The notes under the pieces: generated by a model
Told to the model about the DNA's origin: nothing
Database searches by the model: none
Seen by the model: the letters and a program-made list of their open reading frames with translations, nothing else
Part shown: in pieces, positions 29,531 to 36,576 of the stretch
How positions within the stretch are numbered: the first letter of the stretch is position 1
Layout: each line of letters opens with the position of its first letter
Origin: Phycisphaerales bacterium
Lineage (GTDB): Bacteria; Planctomycetota; Phycisphaerae; Phycisphaerales; UBA1924
Assembly (NCBI GenBank): GCA_905339235.1
Contig: CAJPFG010000021.1
Coordinates: 82,334 to 146,333, forward strand
DNA: 64,000 bases
Reading direction: 5' to 3'
Made by a program: the position numbers and the translations under genes

Positions 29531-30793
29531 CTACAGATCCGTGGGGCTCAGGCACAACCCCAGCGGTACGGTCCATCCCGGTTGCGCCCGCTTGAGGTCC
29601 ACCCCAAGGGCCGGCTCGGCGCCCGTGCGCGCGACCCGTGCCAGCGGATCGGCCATCTGCGCCGACACCTTCAACGCCCGCGCGATCTGCTGGCACAGTC
29701 CCAACGATCGCGCCTCGCCGCCGATGAAGACCGCACGGTCCACCTTCCGGTCCGGGAACTGCGAGGCGTGATAACGCAAACACATCGACACCTCGTCGGT
29801 CAGGATCTCCAGCGGCTCGCTCAGGTCGCTGCCCTCCGGGCCGATCCCGGCTTCCGGCTGCGAGAGAAACTCCTTCGCGAACCCGGGCATCAGTTCCGTC
29901 GCCCGCCGCTCTTCGCCCGGGTGCCCGCCCAGCGGCACTCCCGCGGCCACGGCCACCGGCTCTTTCGCCGACGGACCCGGGGTCTGCCCCATCGCGAGGC
30001 GCATCGTTCTCGCCTCCTCCGGAGTGCACTTGAGTTGCTTCACGATCGTCTCGTCGAAGTTCCGTCCCCCAACGTCCACCACCCGCGCGAACGCGATGGA
30101 AACTCCGTGCGAGATCATCACGTTCGTCGTCGAGGCGCCCAGGTCCAGGTACAGCGTGTTGATATCCAGGTCCCCATCCCGCCGGTGGATCGCGTCAAAG
30201 GCCCGCAGCGCCGCGGAGAACTCTGTGTGAATCCCGACAGGCTCGAGTCTCGACGCCATCAGACCCTTCATGAGCCGGTCTACCAGGTTCCGCGGCGTGG
30301 CGATCACCACCGCCTCCACCCGCCCGTTGGCCTTCGCGCTCTCGATCTCCAGATGGCGAAATACCACCGCGCTGGGATCGCACTGCAACTGCATCGGCAC
30401 CGCCGCCGCCACCAGTTCCCCCACGTCCACCCGGTCCGCGCGGGGAAACTGAAGATGCTTGCAAAACACCTGCCACGAGGGGATCGCGCACACCGCCCGT
30501 TTGCCCTTGAAACCCCCATGGCGGATCAACTTCGGCAGCGCCTCCAGTTGAAAGTCCAGCCGCCGCTTGTGATCGGCCCAGAGTTCAATCGGCGTGTCCA
30601 GCCCCGCGGCCGCCACCAGGGCCGGCGGGTTACCCGCCGCCACCTGCAGAATCTTCAGGCTGCCGACACCGAAATCCACGGCGATCGGCAATCCCGCAGT
30701 CGCCCGCGACGGCGACGCCGCGGCCAAGTGCCTGGTCAGGCTCTCGGACAGTTTTCGGAACGGATTCTTGTACGACGACAATCCCATCGGCAC
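29531..30793 (-). CDS. pilM: Type IV pilus assembly protein PilM
   Basis: Actin-like cytoplasmic protein that docks on the N-terminal peptide of PilN; 420 residues. ATPase-fold elements are visible: IAVDFGVGSLKILQV (phosphate 1), LYLDLGASTTNVMI (phosphate 2) and VFIGGEARSLGLCQQIA (adenosine motif). A GTG at 30793 has a GGAG site five bases away; the ATG at 30787, two codons later, is the alternative. An insert rich in Gly/Pro near residues 265-300 is longer than in proteobacterial PilM. First gene of the pil operon. Confidence 0.88.
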   Translation of the reverse strand: MPMGLSSYKNPFRKLSESLTRHLAAASPSRATAGLPIAVDFGVGSLKILQVAAGNPPALVAAAGLDTPIELWADHKRRLDFQLEALPKLIRHGGFKGKRAVCAIPSWQVFCKHLQFPRADRVDVGELVAAAVPMQLQCDPSAVVFRHLEIESAKANGRVEAVVIATPRNLVDRLMKGLMASRLEPVGIHTEFSAALRAFDAIHRRDGDLDINTLYLDLGASTTNVMISHGVSIAFARVVDVGGRNFDETIVKQLKCTPEEARTMRLAMGQTPGPSAKEPVAVAAGVPLGGHPGEERRATELMPGFAKEFLSQPEAGIGPEGSDLSEPLEILTDEVSMCLRYHASQFPDRKVDRAVFIGGEARSLGLCQQIARALKVSAQMADPLARVARTGAEPALGVDLKRAQPGWTVPLGLCLSPTDL

Positions 30794-30931
30794 TGATACT
30801 CCGGCGGGTCCCTCAACACGTCACAGTGTGCATCGACGGAGTCGAACAGGACATTCACAGCGGGTGTGCCCCTCCCTCGCCGCGCACGCCGCGTCCCCGG
30901 CGCAGCCCGTGCACTCCGGATCACCTGCCGT

Positions 30932-31642
30932 TCACCCCGCTCGCAGTGTCCGCAGAATCGGCCCGATAACTTCCGACAGGCTATCGAGCGCGCGGCGCAT
31001 CTCCCACCGCTGCCCCCCACGGTCGCCAGTGGTGTTGCTGATCACACGCACCTCGATGAACGGAATCCCCAATCGCCGGGCGCTCAGCCCCGCGGCCGCG
31101 CCTTCCATGGCCTCCACCATCGCCCCCGTGCGCGCCGCGACTTCTCGTGCCAGCCGGTCGGTTCCGGAACACGTCGAAACACACGCGACGACTCCAGACG
31201 CGTCAACGCACGCCCGCACTCGCTTCCCGAGAGTCTGATCCGCCGCGATCCCCATGCCGCCGTCCACCGCCGGAAAGCCCATCGCAGCGCAGTCCCGGAA
31301 GCCCCCCGGTTCCAGCACCCCCTCATCCGCAAATACGCTGGAAGTCGCGAGAACTACCGACCCCAGTTCGGCTGTCCCGCCCGGAAGCAGCCCCCCTACT
31401 CCGATATTGAGCACCGCGCCGTGACGACTCCCATCGGCGCACCGGGCCACCGCCCCGGCCGCGTTCGCCTTGCCGACCCCGGTAAGCACAACGTCCACCC
31501 CCGCGCCCGCCTCTACCTGCGCCCACTCCCCCGGCACCTCCCGAGGAGAGCCCATCCCCCGCAGAACCGCCCGCATCTCCTCGGGCGCGGCCACCACCAC
31601 CAGAATCCCCGGCCCGGCGACGGAACCTTCTGCCATGTTCAT
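30932..31642 (-). CDS. mqnB: Futalosine hydrolase (MTA/SAH nucleosidase superfamily)
   Basis: Probable futalosine hydrolase, which releases hypoxanthine in the alternative menaquinone pathway; 236 residues. VVVAAPEEMRAVLRGM, VLTGVGKANAAGA, the Glu-containing MVEAMEGAAAG (ribose contact) and EVRVISNTTGDRG followed by QRWEMRRALDSL match MqnB; the Trp of the last segment is typical of MqnB rather than MTA/SAH nucleosidase. No other menaquinone gene is nearby. Two ATGs at 31642 and 31636 are possible, neither with a good ribosome site. Confidence 0.72.
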   Translation of the reverse strand: MNMAEGSVAGPGILVVVAAPEEMRAVLRGMGSPREVPGEWAQVEAGAGVDVVLTGVGKANAAGAVARCADGSRHGAVLNIGVGGLLPGGTAELGSVVLATSSVFADEGVLEPGGFRDCAAMGFPAVDGGMGIAADQTLGKRVRACVDASGVVACVSTCSGTDRLAREVAARTGAMVEAMEGAAAGLSARRLGIPFIEVRVISNTTGDRGGQRWEMRRALDSLSEVIGPILRTLRAG

Positions 31643-31744
31643 CTGTAAGACTAGGGGATTGGCCCGGAAGTGGTTGCGCGCCGACTCCGGCCGCTCGGGC
31701 ACTATGATCCGATTCTGTTCGTTAGGCTGCGCGAGGGGATTCTC

Positions 31745-33520
31745 ATGACGAAGTTCAAGGCCAACATCGGCGGACGCGCCCGCCGCGGCGGGGCACTGTG
31801 GTGGACGCTCGGTGTGCTGGCGGGTGGTGGAACGCTCGCCGGTGGCACGCTCGCCCTTCAGACCCGCCAGCCCGCGCGCACGTCGGGCATGACCGCCGAC
31901 CGCGCCGTCGCGTCGAAGGCGAGTTTCGATGTCACCACCACCGCAAGCGGGGAACTCGAGGCCCGGGAGCGCATCGAGATCCGCAGCCCCCTCGACCAGG
32001 AATCCACGATCGTTCAGATCATGGACGAGGGCGTCTGGGCAAACAAAGGCGATGTCCTGATCCAACTCAACGCCGACCCGATCCAGCAGAAGATCGACGA
32101 CGAGTCTCTCCGCTTCCGCACCGAGTCCGCCGAGTTCGGCACCGCGCAGACGGATTACAACATCCAGGAGAAGGACAACGAAGCCAAGGTCCGCCAGGCT
32201 CAACTCAAGGTCACGCTCGCCGAACTCGCGCTGAACCAGTGGCGTGAGGGCGATGTTCAGAAAAAGCGCCAGGACCTGTCCCTGGGCCTCGACAAGGCGA
32301 CGCTCGAACTCAGCCGCCTCGCCGAGCGATACACCCGCTCGCAGGACCTGCTCGCGGAAGGGTTCGTCAGCAAGGACGAGTGCGACCGCGACGAGGTCTC
32401 GTATATCGAGGCAATCTCCGCGTACAACACCGCCGTCCTCGCCCGCGACGTCTACGAGCACTACGAACTCGTAAAGGATGAAAAGAGCAAGATGTCCGAC
32501 CTCGACGAGGCGCAGCACGAACTCGAAAGGGTCAAACTCAACAACGCCAATCAACTGGCCAACAAACTCACCCGCCTCGAATCGCAGCGCGAGCGGGTTT
32601 CCATCGTCGAAAAACGCCTCGCCAAACTCAAGCAGGACCTCGCCGCGGCGACCATCATCGCTCCTTCCGAGGGCCTGGTCGTCTACGCCTCGTCCATGGA
32701 ACGCAACATGTGGGGCCGCGGCGGGGACGGCGGACCGCTCCAGATCGGCCAGCAGGTGTGGTCCAACCAGTTGCTCATGATCCTCCCCAACACCACCGAG
32801 ATGGTCGCCGCCGTGCGCGTCTCGGAGAGCCTGGCGGGGCGTGTTCAGGCCGGCCAGCGCGCCAGCGTGAAGGTGGACGCCGCCGGGGGACGCGTCTTCG
32901 ACGGCGAGGTCGAATCCATCGGCGTCATGGCCGAGACCGGCGGCTGGCGCGATCCCAATCTCCGCGAATACACGGTGCGCATCCGCCTCAATATCGACGA
33001 GGCTTCCCTGAAGCCCGCCATGCGGTGCGAGGCCCGCCTTGTCCTCGACCACGTGGATGACGCCATCGCGGTGCCGGTCCAGGGAGTCTTCAGCGAAGGC
33101 CCGGTCAACTACGTCTACACCCCACAGGGCTCCAAGTTCGTTCGAACCCCCGTGAAACTCGGCCGCCGTTCCGATACTCGCGCGGAACTCAAGGAGGGTC
33201 TCGAAGCCGGCAAGCAGATCCTCATCCGCGAGCCCGCCCCCGGCGAGATCATCGCCCAGGCCTGGGACACCGACGTCCTCAAGACGCTGGGCTACAAGAT
33301 CGGCCTCGACGGCCAGCCCATGGCCGAGGCCACCCAGCCCCCGCCCATGCTCGGCCCCGACGGCCAGCCCATCACCCAGCCCAAACGCGACGCCGCCCAG
33401 CAAGGCGACAACAAAAACGCCGCCCCGCGCGACGGCGGCCAGCGCCCCCCCGGCGGCAACGGCAAGGGCAAAAACGGCGGCGGAAACCGCACCGGCGGCT
33501 CCCCACGCCCGCGCGGCTGA
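31745..33520 (+). CDS. HlyD/RND-type periplasmic adaptor with long Gly/Asn-rich tail
   Basis: A 591-residue efflux adaptor. A signal-anchor (LGVLAGGGTLAGGTLAL) is followed by a lipoyl half (ELEARERIEIRSPLDQESTI), a long coiled-coil hairpin (about residues 100-300, with KKRQDLSLGLDKATLELSRL), the second lipoyl half (APSEGLVVYASSMER), a beta-barrel (VAAVRVSESLAGRVQAGQ) and a membrane-proximal domain. The last 70 residues are Pro, Gln, Asn and Gly-rich and probably disordered. No transporter partner follows; the next genes belong to a different, accessory group. The ATG at 31745 has a GAGGGG site and is preferred to the upstream start. Confidence 0.8.
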   Translation: MTKFKANIGGRARRGGALWWTLGVLAGGGTLAGGTLALQTRQPARTSGMTADRAVASKASFDVTTTASGELEARERIEIRSPLDQESTIVQIMDEGVWANKGDVLIQLNADPIQQKIDDESLRFRTESAEFGTAQTDYNIQEKDNEAKVRQAQLKVTLAELALNQWREGDVQKKRQDLSLGLDKATLELSRLAERYTRSQDLLAEGFVSKDECDRDEVSYIEAISAYNTAVLARDVYEHYELVKDEKSKMSDLDEAQHELERVKLNNANQLANKLTRLESQRERVSIVEKRLAKLKQDLAAATIIAPSEGLVVYASSMERNMWGRGGDGGPLQIGQQVWSNQLLMILPNTTEMVAAVRVSESLAGRVQAGQRASVKVDAAGGRVFDGEVESIGVMAETGGWRDPNLREYTVRIRLNIDEASLKPAMRCEARLVLDHVDDAIAVPVQGVFSEGPVNYVYTPQGSKFVRTPVKLGRRSDTRAELKEGLEAGKQILIREPAPGEIIAQAWDTDVLKTLGYKIGLDGQPMAEATQPPPMLGPDGQPITQPKRDAAQQGDNKNAAPRDGGQRPPGGNGKGKNGGGNRTGGSPRPRG

Positions 33521-33588
33521 TCGCGCCACGAACCGGCCGGCTCGTCTCGGGCGCGGCATCGCCAATGTCCGCGCGCGTATTATCTTTC

Positions 33589-33894
33589 ATGTCCTTCAAG
33601 GGCACATACCGTGATGGGATTGTCTACCTGACAGGCAACGGCAGCGAGGTAGCACGGCGCGATGGCGAACGGGTTGAAGTCACCCCTCTTCGCCGCCCAC
33701 GGAAATCAGCAGGACCCGCGCGGGCCCGGCCTGCTTCGAAGACGAAGAAGCGTCTCACCAAGGCCCAGCGCCTCGCCGCTTTCGACGCCGCGTTCGGCAT
33801 CTGGAAAGACCGTCCAGACTGGAAGGGCAAGACCACGCTGGAAATCGTCGCCGAACTGCGCAAGAAGGCCATGGGCAGGAACGCGCGTGGCTGA
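33589..33894 (+). CDS. VapB-like antitoxin candidate
   Basis: A 101-residue protein starting MSFKGTYRDGIVYLTGNGSE. The short beta-strand N-terminus (R-D-G-I-V-Y-L ... GERVEVTPL) resembles small DNA-binding antitoxins of the VapB/AbrB-like type; a Lys/Arg-rich linker and the helical tail FGIWKDRPDWKGKTTLEIVA resemble antitoxin C-termini that cover a PIN toxin. No intact toxin gene follows: the next overlapping frame, beginning GTG at 33887, stops after 29 residues. The assignment is by pattern only. Confidence 0.45.
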   Translation: MSFKGTYRDGIVYLTGNGSEVARRDGERVEVTPLRRPRKSAGPARARPASKTKKRLTKAQRLAAFDAAFGIWKDRPDWKGKTTLEIVAELRKKAMGRNARG

Positions 33895-33984
33895 CCTGCT
33901 TCCCGAAAGCCGCGCCGGCCGCCGCGGATTACGTGTCGATCTGGGATTGACGCCGCTGACGCCGCGCCGGGCGTAAAGTCGTTC

Positions 33985-34221
33985 ATGGTCGCACCGATCC
34001 GTCAGCCCGAGGACAAGCCCGGAGCGATCCCTCGCGAGTGGCTGGAGGAGTTTGATGCCGCGGCGCGCCGGCCGATCGCTCAGCGCCTCAGATACGCGTT
34101 CATAAAGACGTACAAGCCGGTGCTTGACGACGCACCGTATCGCTCCTTCAACTCGATGGCGGAGTACCGAGCGTGGTGCGAAGCCAATCTCCCTTCATGG
34201 CTGGGCTATGGCCGCGTTTGA
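33985..34221 (+). CDS. Small conserved-looking protein paired with a nucleotidyltransferase
   Basis: A 78-residue soluble protein with the C-terminal segment YRSFNSMAEYRAWCEANLPS then WLGYGRV. I know no assigned function. Its stop codon lies inside the start of the nucleotidyltransferase gene (overlap of 14 bases), so the two are translationally coupled, as toxin and antitoxin genes often are. Being the small first gene, it is the antitoxin-like candidate if the pair is such a module. Confidence 0.6.
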   Translation: MVAPIRQPEDKPGAIPREWLEEFDAAARRPIAQRLRYAFIKTYKPVLDDAPYRSFNSMAEYRAWCEANLPSWLGYGRV

Positions 34222-34684
34222 TTACAAGCAGGCGCAGGAGGTTCGGGACGCCTTCGCGAATCACGGAGTGAGGTACCTGTTCATCGGGAAGTCGGGCGCG
34301 ATACTGCTTGGGTTTCCGGACACAACCCAAGATGCCGATTTGTTTCCCGAGAAGTCTCCGGCGAATGGCGAGGCGCTGGTCGCGGCGTTGCTTGATCTGG
34401 GATTCCAAATTGACCCGAGCCAACAGGACGATATCCGACGGGGCAAAGACTTTGTTCAGTTGAAGAACGGCCCGTTTGACCTTGATCTCGTCTTTGCGCC
34501 TGACGGGATCGAGCGCTTTACAGATGCCTGGGATCGGCGCGTTCAGATTGACGGCTTCCCTGTCGCTCACATCAGCGACATCATCGCGAGCAAGGTCGCC
34601 GCAAATCGCACGAAAGACCGCGAATCTCTGCCCCGGCTCAAGGCCTTTGCGCAGTATCTCCAGCAACGGCAACCGCCCGACTGA
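34208..34684 (+). CDS. Nucleotidyltransferase-fold protein (AbiEii/DUF6036-like)
   Basis: A 158-residue protein with the minimal polymerase-beta-like fold: FIGKSGAILLGFPDTTQDAD is followed by L, giving the G-x-A ... T-x-D-x-D-L pattern with two metal-binding Asp residues, and GPFDLDLVFAPDG carries the third acidic position. Such proteins transfer nucleotides to protein or RNA targets; related ones are toxins of the AbiE/MenT type, others are of unknown role. The ATG at 34208 overlaps the preceding small gene. Confidence 0.7.
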   Translation: MAAFDYKQAQEVRDAFANHGVRYLFIGKSGAILLGFPDTTQDADLFPEKSPANGEALVAALLDLGFQIDPSQQDDIRRGKDFVQLKNGPFDLDLVFAPDGIERFTDAWDRRVQIDGFPVAHISDIIASKVAANRTKDRESLPRLKAFAQYLQQRQPPD

Positions 34685-34689
34685 TACCG

Positions 34690-35478
34690 TCATCCCCAGA
34701 ACCCAACGACGAGGCTCAAACGACCATCGGGTGAGAAGCGGCCGAAGTTCTCCCCGCTGAACGCCGCCTTCCCGTCGGGGCCGACCACCCGCCAGGCGAA
34801 GCGCACAAACGCGTGGCACAGCCGCGGCGGGCCGGCCAGTTCCAGTTTCATCCCGGGCATGTGCTTCGTGGCGTTGCCGATGTGGTCGTTGAGCACGTCC
34901 AGGCCGCGGACTGCGGAGAAGGCGTCCCGGAACTCCACATCCGGCGCAACGCACTCCGCAAGCGCCGCCCGGCGCGCGGCCGGATCGGTGGTATTCCACG
35001 CGCGAGCCCAGGCCTCCACGGCCGGTCCGGCCCGCTCGCCGAACTCGTCCTGGGCGCACTCCCGCGCCATGCACGAGGCGTAGTGCCGCCAGCCCTGCTC
35101 GTGGCCGTGCTGCTGCTCGGGCGTGGGCAGGTCCAGGTGACGCAGCGTGAGGCGCGTGCCCTCCGCGACCTCCGCGAGGGTGATCTCGACACGCGACGCG
35201 CCGGGGGCCACGGCGTCGTTGCCCTTTTCGTAGCCCCACGAGAAGACGAACCGGCGCTCCGGGACAATCTCCAGCACCTTGCCCGCCATCACGGCGCGAT
35301 CGCCCTGGTACTCGATGCGCACGGCGCCGCCGACCCGCGGGTCGATGGTCGCCCTGCCGCCGCCCGGTGCGCTCCACCACCGGGCGAACCGGGCCGGGTC
35401 CGTGAAGAACCGGAAAACCGTCGATGGCCGCGCATGGATCACGATGTCAAACTCAACGACGCCGTCGTGGACGGGCAT
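34690..35478 (-). CDS. AHSA1-like SRPBCC protein fused to a SnoaL-like domain
   Basis: A 262-residue two-domain protein. Residues 1-140 form an AHSA1/START-like ligand-binding domain (FDIVIHARPSTVFRFFTDPA, RWWSAPGG, GWRHY). Residues of about 150-262 resemble an NTF2/SnoaL-like domain (VEAWARAWNTTDPAARRAAL, APDVEFRDAFSAVRG), a less usual addition. The gene overlaps the upstream arsR-family gene by 26 bases; ArsR-AHSA1 pairs are widespread and the regulator commonly controls the pair. The ligand is unknown. Confidence 0.75.
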   Translation of the reverse strand: MPVHDGVVEFDIVIHARPSTVFRFFTDPARFARWWSAPGGGRATIDPRVGGAVRIEYQGDRAVMAGKVLEIVPERRFVFSWGYEKGNDAVAPGASRVEITLAEVAEGTRLTLRHLDLPTPEQQHGHEQGWRHYASCMARECAQDEFGERAGPAVEAWARAWNTTDPAARRAALAECVAPDVEFRDAFSAVRGLDVLNDHIGNATKHMPGMKLELAGPPRLCHAFVRFAWRVVGPDGKAAFSGENFGRFSPDGRLSLVVGFWG

Positions 35479-35863
35479 GCTTCGCACTCCTTGTCCGCCT
35501 CTGCGACGCAGAGGCCTTGCCTTCACCCCGCGTTCGTCCGCCCGGCCCGGCTGCCCGCCGGGAACGCGCCACTTCCTCCGCCTCGGCGTGACCCTTGAGC
35601 GTGTCCAGTTGCGACGCCCACATCCGCTCCAGGTACTCCGCCAGCGGACCCAGCGCGGCCTTGTCCGCCCGGTAGAAGCGACGCTTCCAGTCCCGCCGCA
35701 CCGTCACCAGCCCCGCCTCGCGCAGGCGGCCCAGGTGCTGGGAGACCGCGCCGAAGGTGCAGGTGAACGCCGCGGCGATCTCGCCGGCGCTCAGTTCGCG
35801 GTTCCACACCAGCCGCAGAATCCCGCGGCGGGTGGGGTCGGCGATGGCTTGCACAGCGTCCAC
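35453..35863 (-). CDS. ArsR-family winged-helix transcriptional regulator
   Basis: A 136-residue repressor-like protein. The winged helix spans residues 1-85: MDAVQAIADPTRRGILRLVW, then LSAGEIAAAFTCTFGAVSQHL as the recognition helix region. No Cys pair typical of metal sensing is in the ArsR box, so it belongs to the non-metal SdpR-like group. The C-terminal 45 residues are basic (ending HARPRRRR). It starts at GTG only about seven bases after a TATAAT box, so its transcript is probably leaderless. It likely represses its own promoter and the downstream AHSA1 gene. Confidence 0.85.
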   Translation of the reverse strand: MDAVQAIADPTRRGILRLVWNRELSAGEIAAAFTCTFGAVSQHLGRLREAGLVTVRRDWKRRFYRADKAALGPLAEYLERMWASQLDTLKGHAEAEEVARSRRAAGPGGRTRGEGKASASQRRTRSAKHARPRRRR

Positions 35864-35869
35864 GTCGTT

Positions 35870-35897
35870 ATTATAGCGTATGCTAAAATGAAGTCTA
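35870..35897 (-). promoter_or_regulatory. arsR promoter with overlapping operator-like inverted repeat
   Basis: On the minus strand, TAGACT (-35-like, 35892-35897) and a consensus TATAAT (-10, 35870-35875) are 16 bp apart. TAGC-ATAC-GCTA, an inverted repeat at 35873-35884, overlaps the -10 box, as expected for a repressor binding site. The stretch is the most AT-rich in the area. Confidence 0.6.
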
Positions 35898-35937
35898 GGC
35901 GCGGTTTCTGGGCGAGATTCGACCTCTAGTCCAGGAG

Positions 35938-35969
35938 TTTCTCGCAGAGGCGCGGAGTGCGCAGAGAAG
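35938..35969 (+). repeat. Interspersed repeat copy 1 (TTTCTCGCAGAGGCGC type)
   Basis: Left member of an inverted pair around the GxxExxY gene. It reads TTTCTCGCAGAGGCGCGGAG and ends GCGCAGAGAA. The matching inverted copy is at 36403-36432. Confidence 0.75.
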
Positions 35970-35992
35970 AAGCCTGAGGCCGACGGCCGCGG

Positions 35993-36385
35993 CTATCCCT
36001 CCAGTCGATTGACGATCCGCGTCAGACCTTCCTTAAGAAGGTCCACATTGAAGTTGATCAGAAGCCCGACCCGCTTGTCCGCCAAACGCAGGTACGTGAG
36101 GACCTGCTTCTTGTGCACCGGCGCCACGGCCTCGACGGACTTGATCTCGACGACCACCGCTTCATCCACCATGAGATCGGCTCGGAACCCGGCTTCGAGA
36201 TGAACATCCTCCCAGACCACTGGAATCGGAACCTGGGTGCGCACCTCGTGCCCGCGCTTGCGCAGTTCATACGCCAGCACCGTCTCGTACACGGACTCCA
36301 GCAGCCCGGGCCCAAGCCCGTTGTGGACCTTGATGGCCGCGTCGAGAACGACCCCGCTGATGCGATTGATTTGCTCCGTGTTCAT
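35993..36385 (-). CDS. GxxExxY protein
   Basis: A 130-residue protein of the GxxExxY family: GLGPGLLESVYETVLAYELR carries the name motif, and ADLMVDEAVVVEIKSVE gives a PD-(D/E)xK-like core with Asp and Glu-x-Lys, hinting at a nuclease fold. The tail RVGLLINFNVDLLKEGLTRI is also characteristic. Function is not established. The ATG at 36385 follows an AAAGGCGG site; the longer open frame upstream merely translates the repeats. The gene is enclosed by inverted copies of the CTCTGCGCCTCTGCGAGAAA repeat, suggesting it moves with them. Confidence 0.85.
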   Translation of the reverse strand: MNTEQINRISGVVLDAAIKVHNGLGPGLLESVYETVLAYELRKRGHEVRTQVPIPVVWEDVHLEAGFRADLMVDEAVVVEIKSVEAVAPVHKKQVLTYLRLADKRVGLLINFNVDLLKEGLTRIVNRLEG

Positions 36386-36402
36386 CCGCCTTTCTCCTCT
36401 TC

Positions 36403-36432
36403 TTTCTCTGCGTGCTCTGCGCCTCTGCGAGA
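36403..36432 (-). repeat. Interspersed repeat copy 2
   Basis: Inverted relative to copy 1: TTTCTCTGCG ... CTCTGCGCCTCTGCGAGA. It lies 17 bp upstream of the GxxExxY start, so it also forms part of the promoter region of that gene. Confidence 0.75.
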
Positions 36433-36468
36433 CACTGTCTTTGGCTTCACGCAGTAGTTCGTCCGGAC

Positions 36469-36500
36469 TTTCTCGCAGAGGCGCAGAGCTCGCAGAGAGG
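36469..36500 (+). repeat. Interspersed repeat copy 3
   Basis: Same orientation as copy 1: TTTCTCGCAGAGGCGCAGAG, ending CGCAGAGAGG. With copy 4 it forms a second, empty inverted pair only about 30 bp apart. Confidence 0.75.
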
Positions 36501-36531
36501 AGATGCTGATCTTCACTCGCGCGCTCTCCAA

Positions 36532-36560
36532 CTCTGCGCACTCTGCGCCTCTGCGAGAAA
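36532..36560 (-). repeat. Interspersed repeat copy 4
   Basis: Inverted copy: CTCTGCGCACTCTGCGCC and TCTGCGAGAAA. It ends 16 bp before the stop codon of the DUF885 gene, so the repeat cluster fills the whole gap between the GxxExxY gene and that gene. Confidence 0.75.
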
Positions 36561-36576
36561 CTTCTTCATCGAGTGC

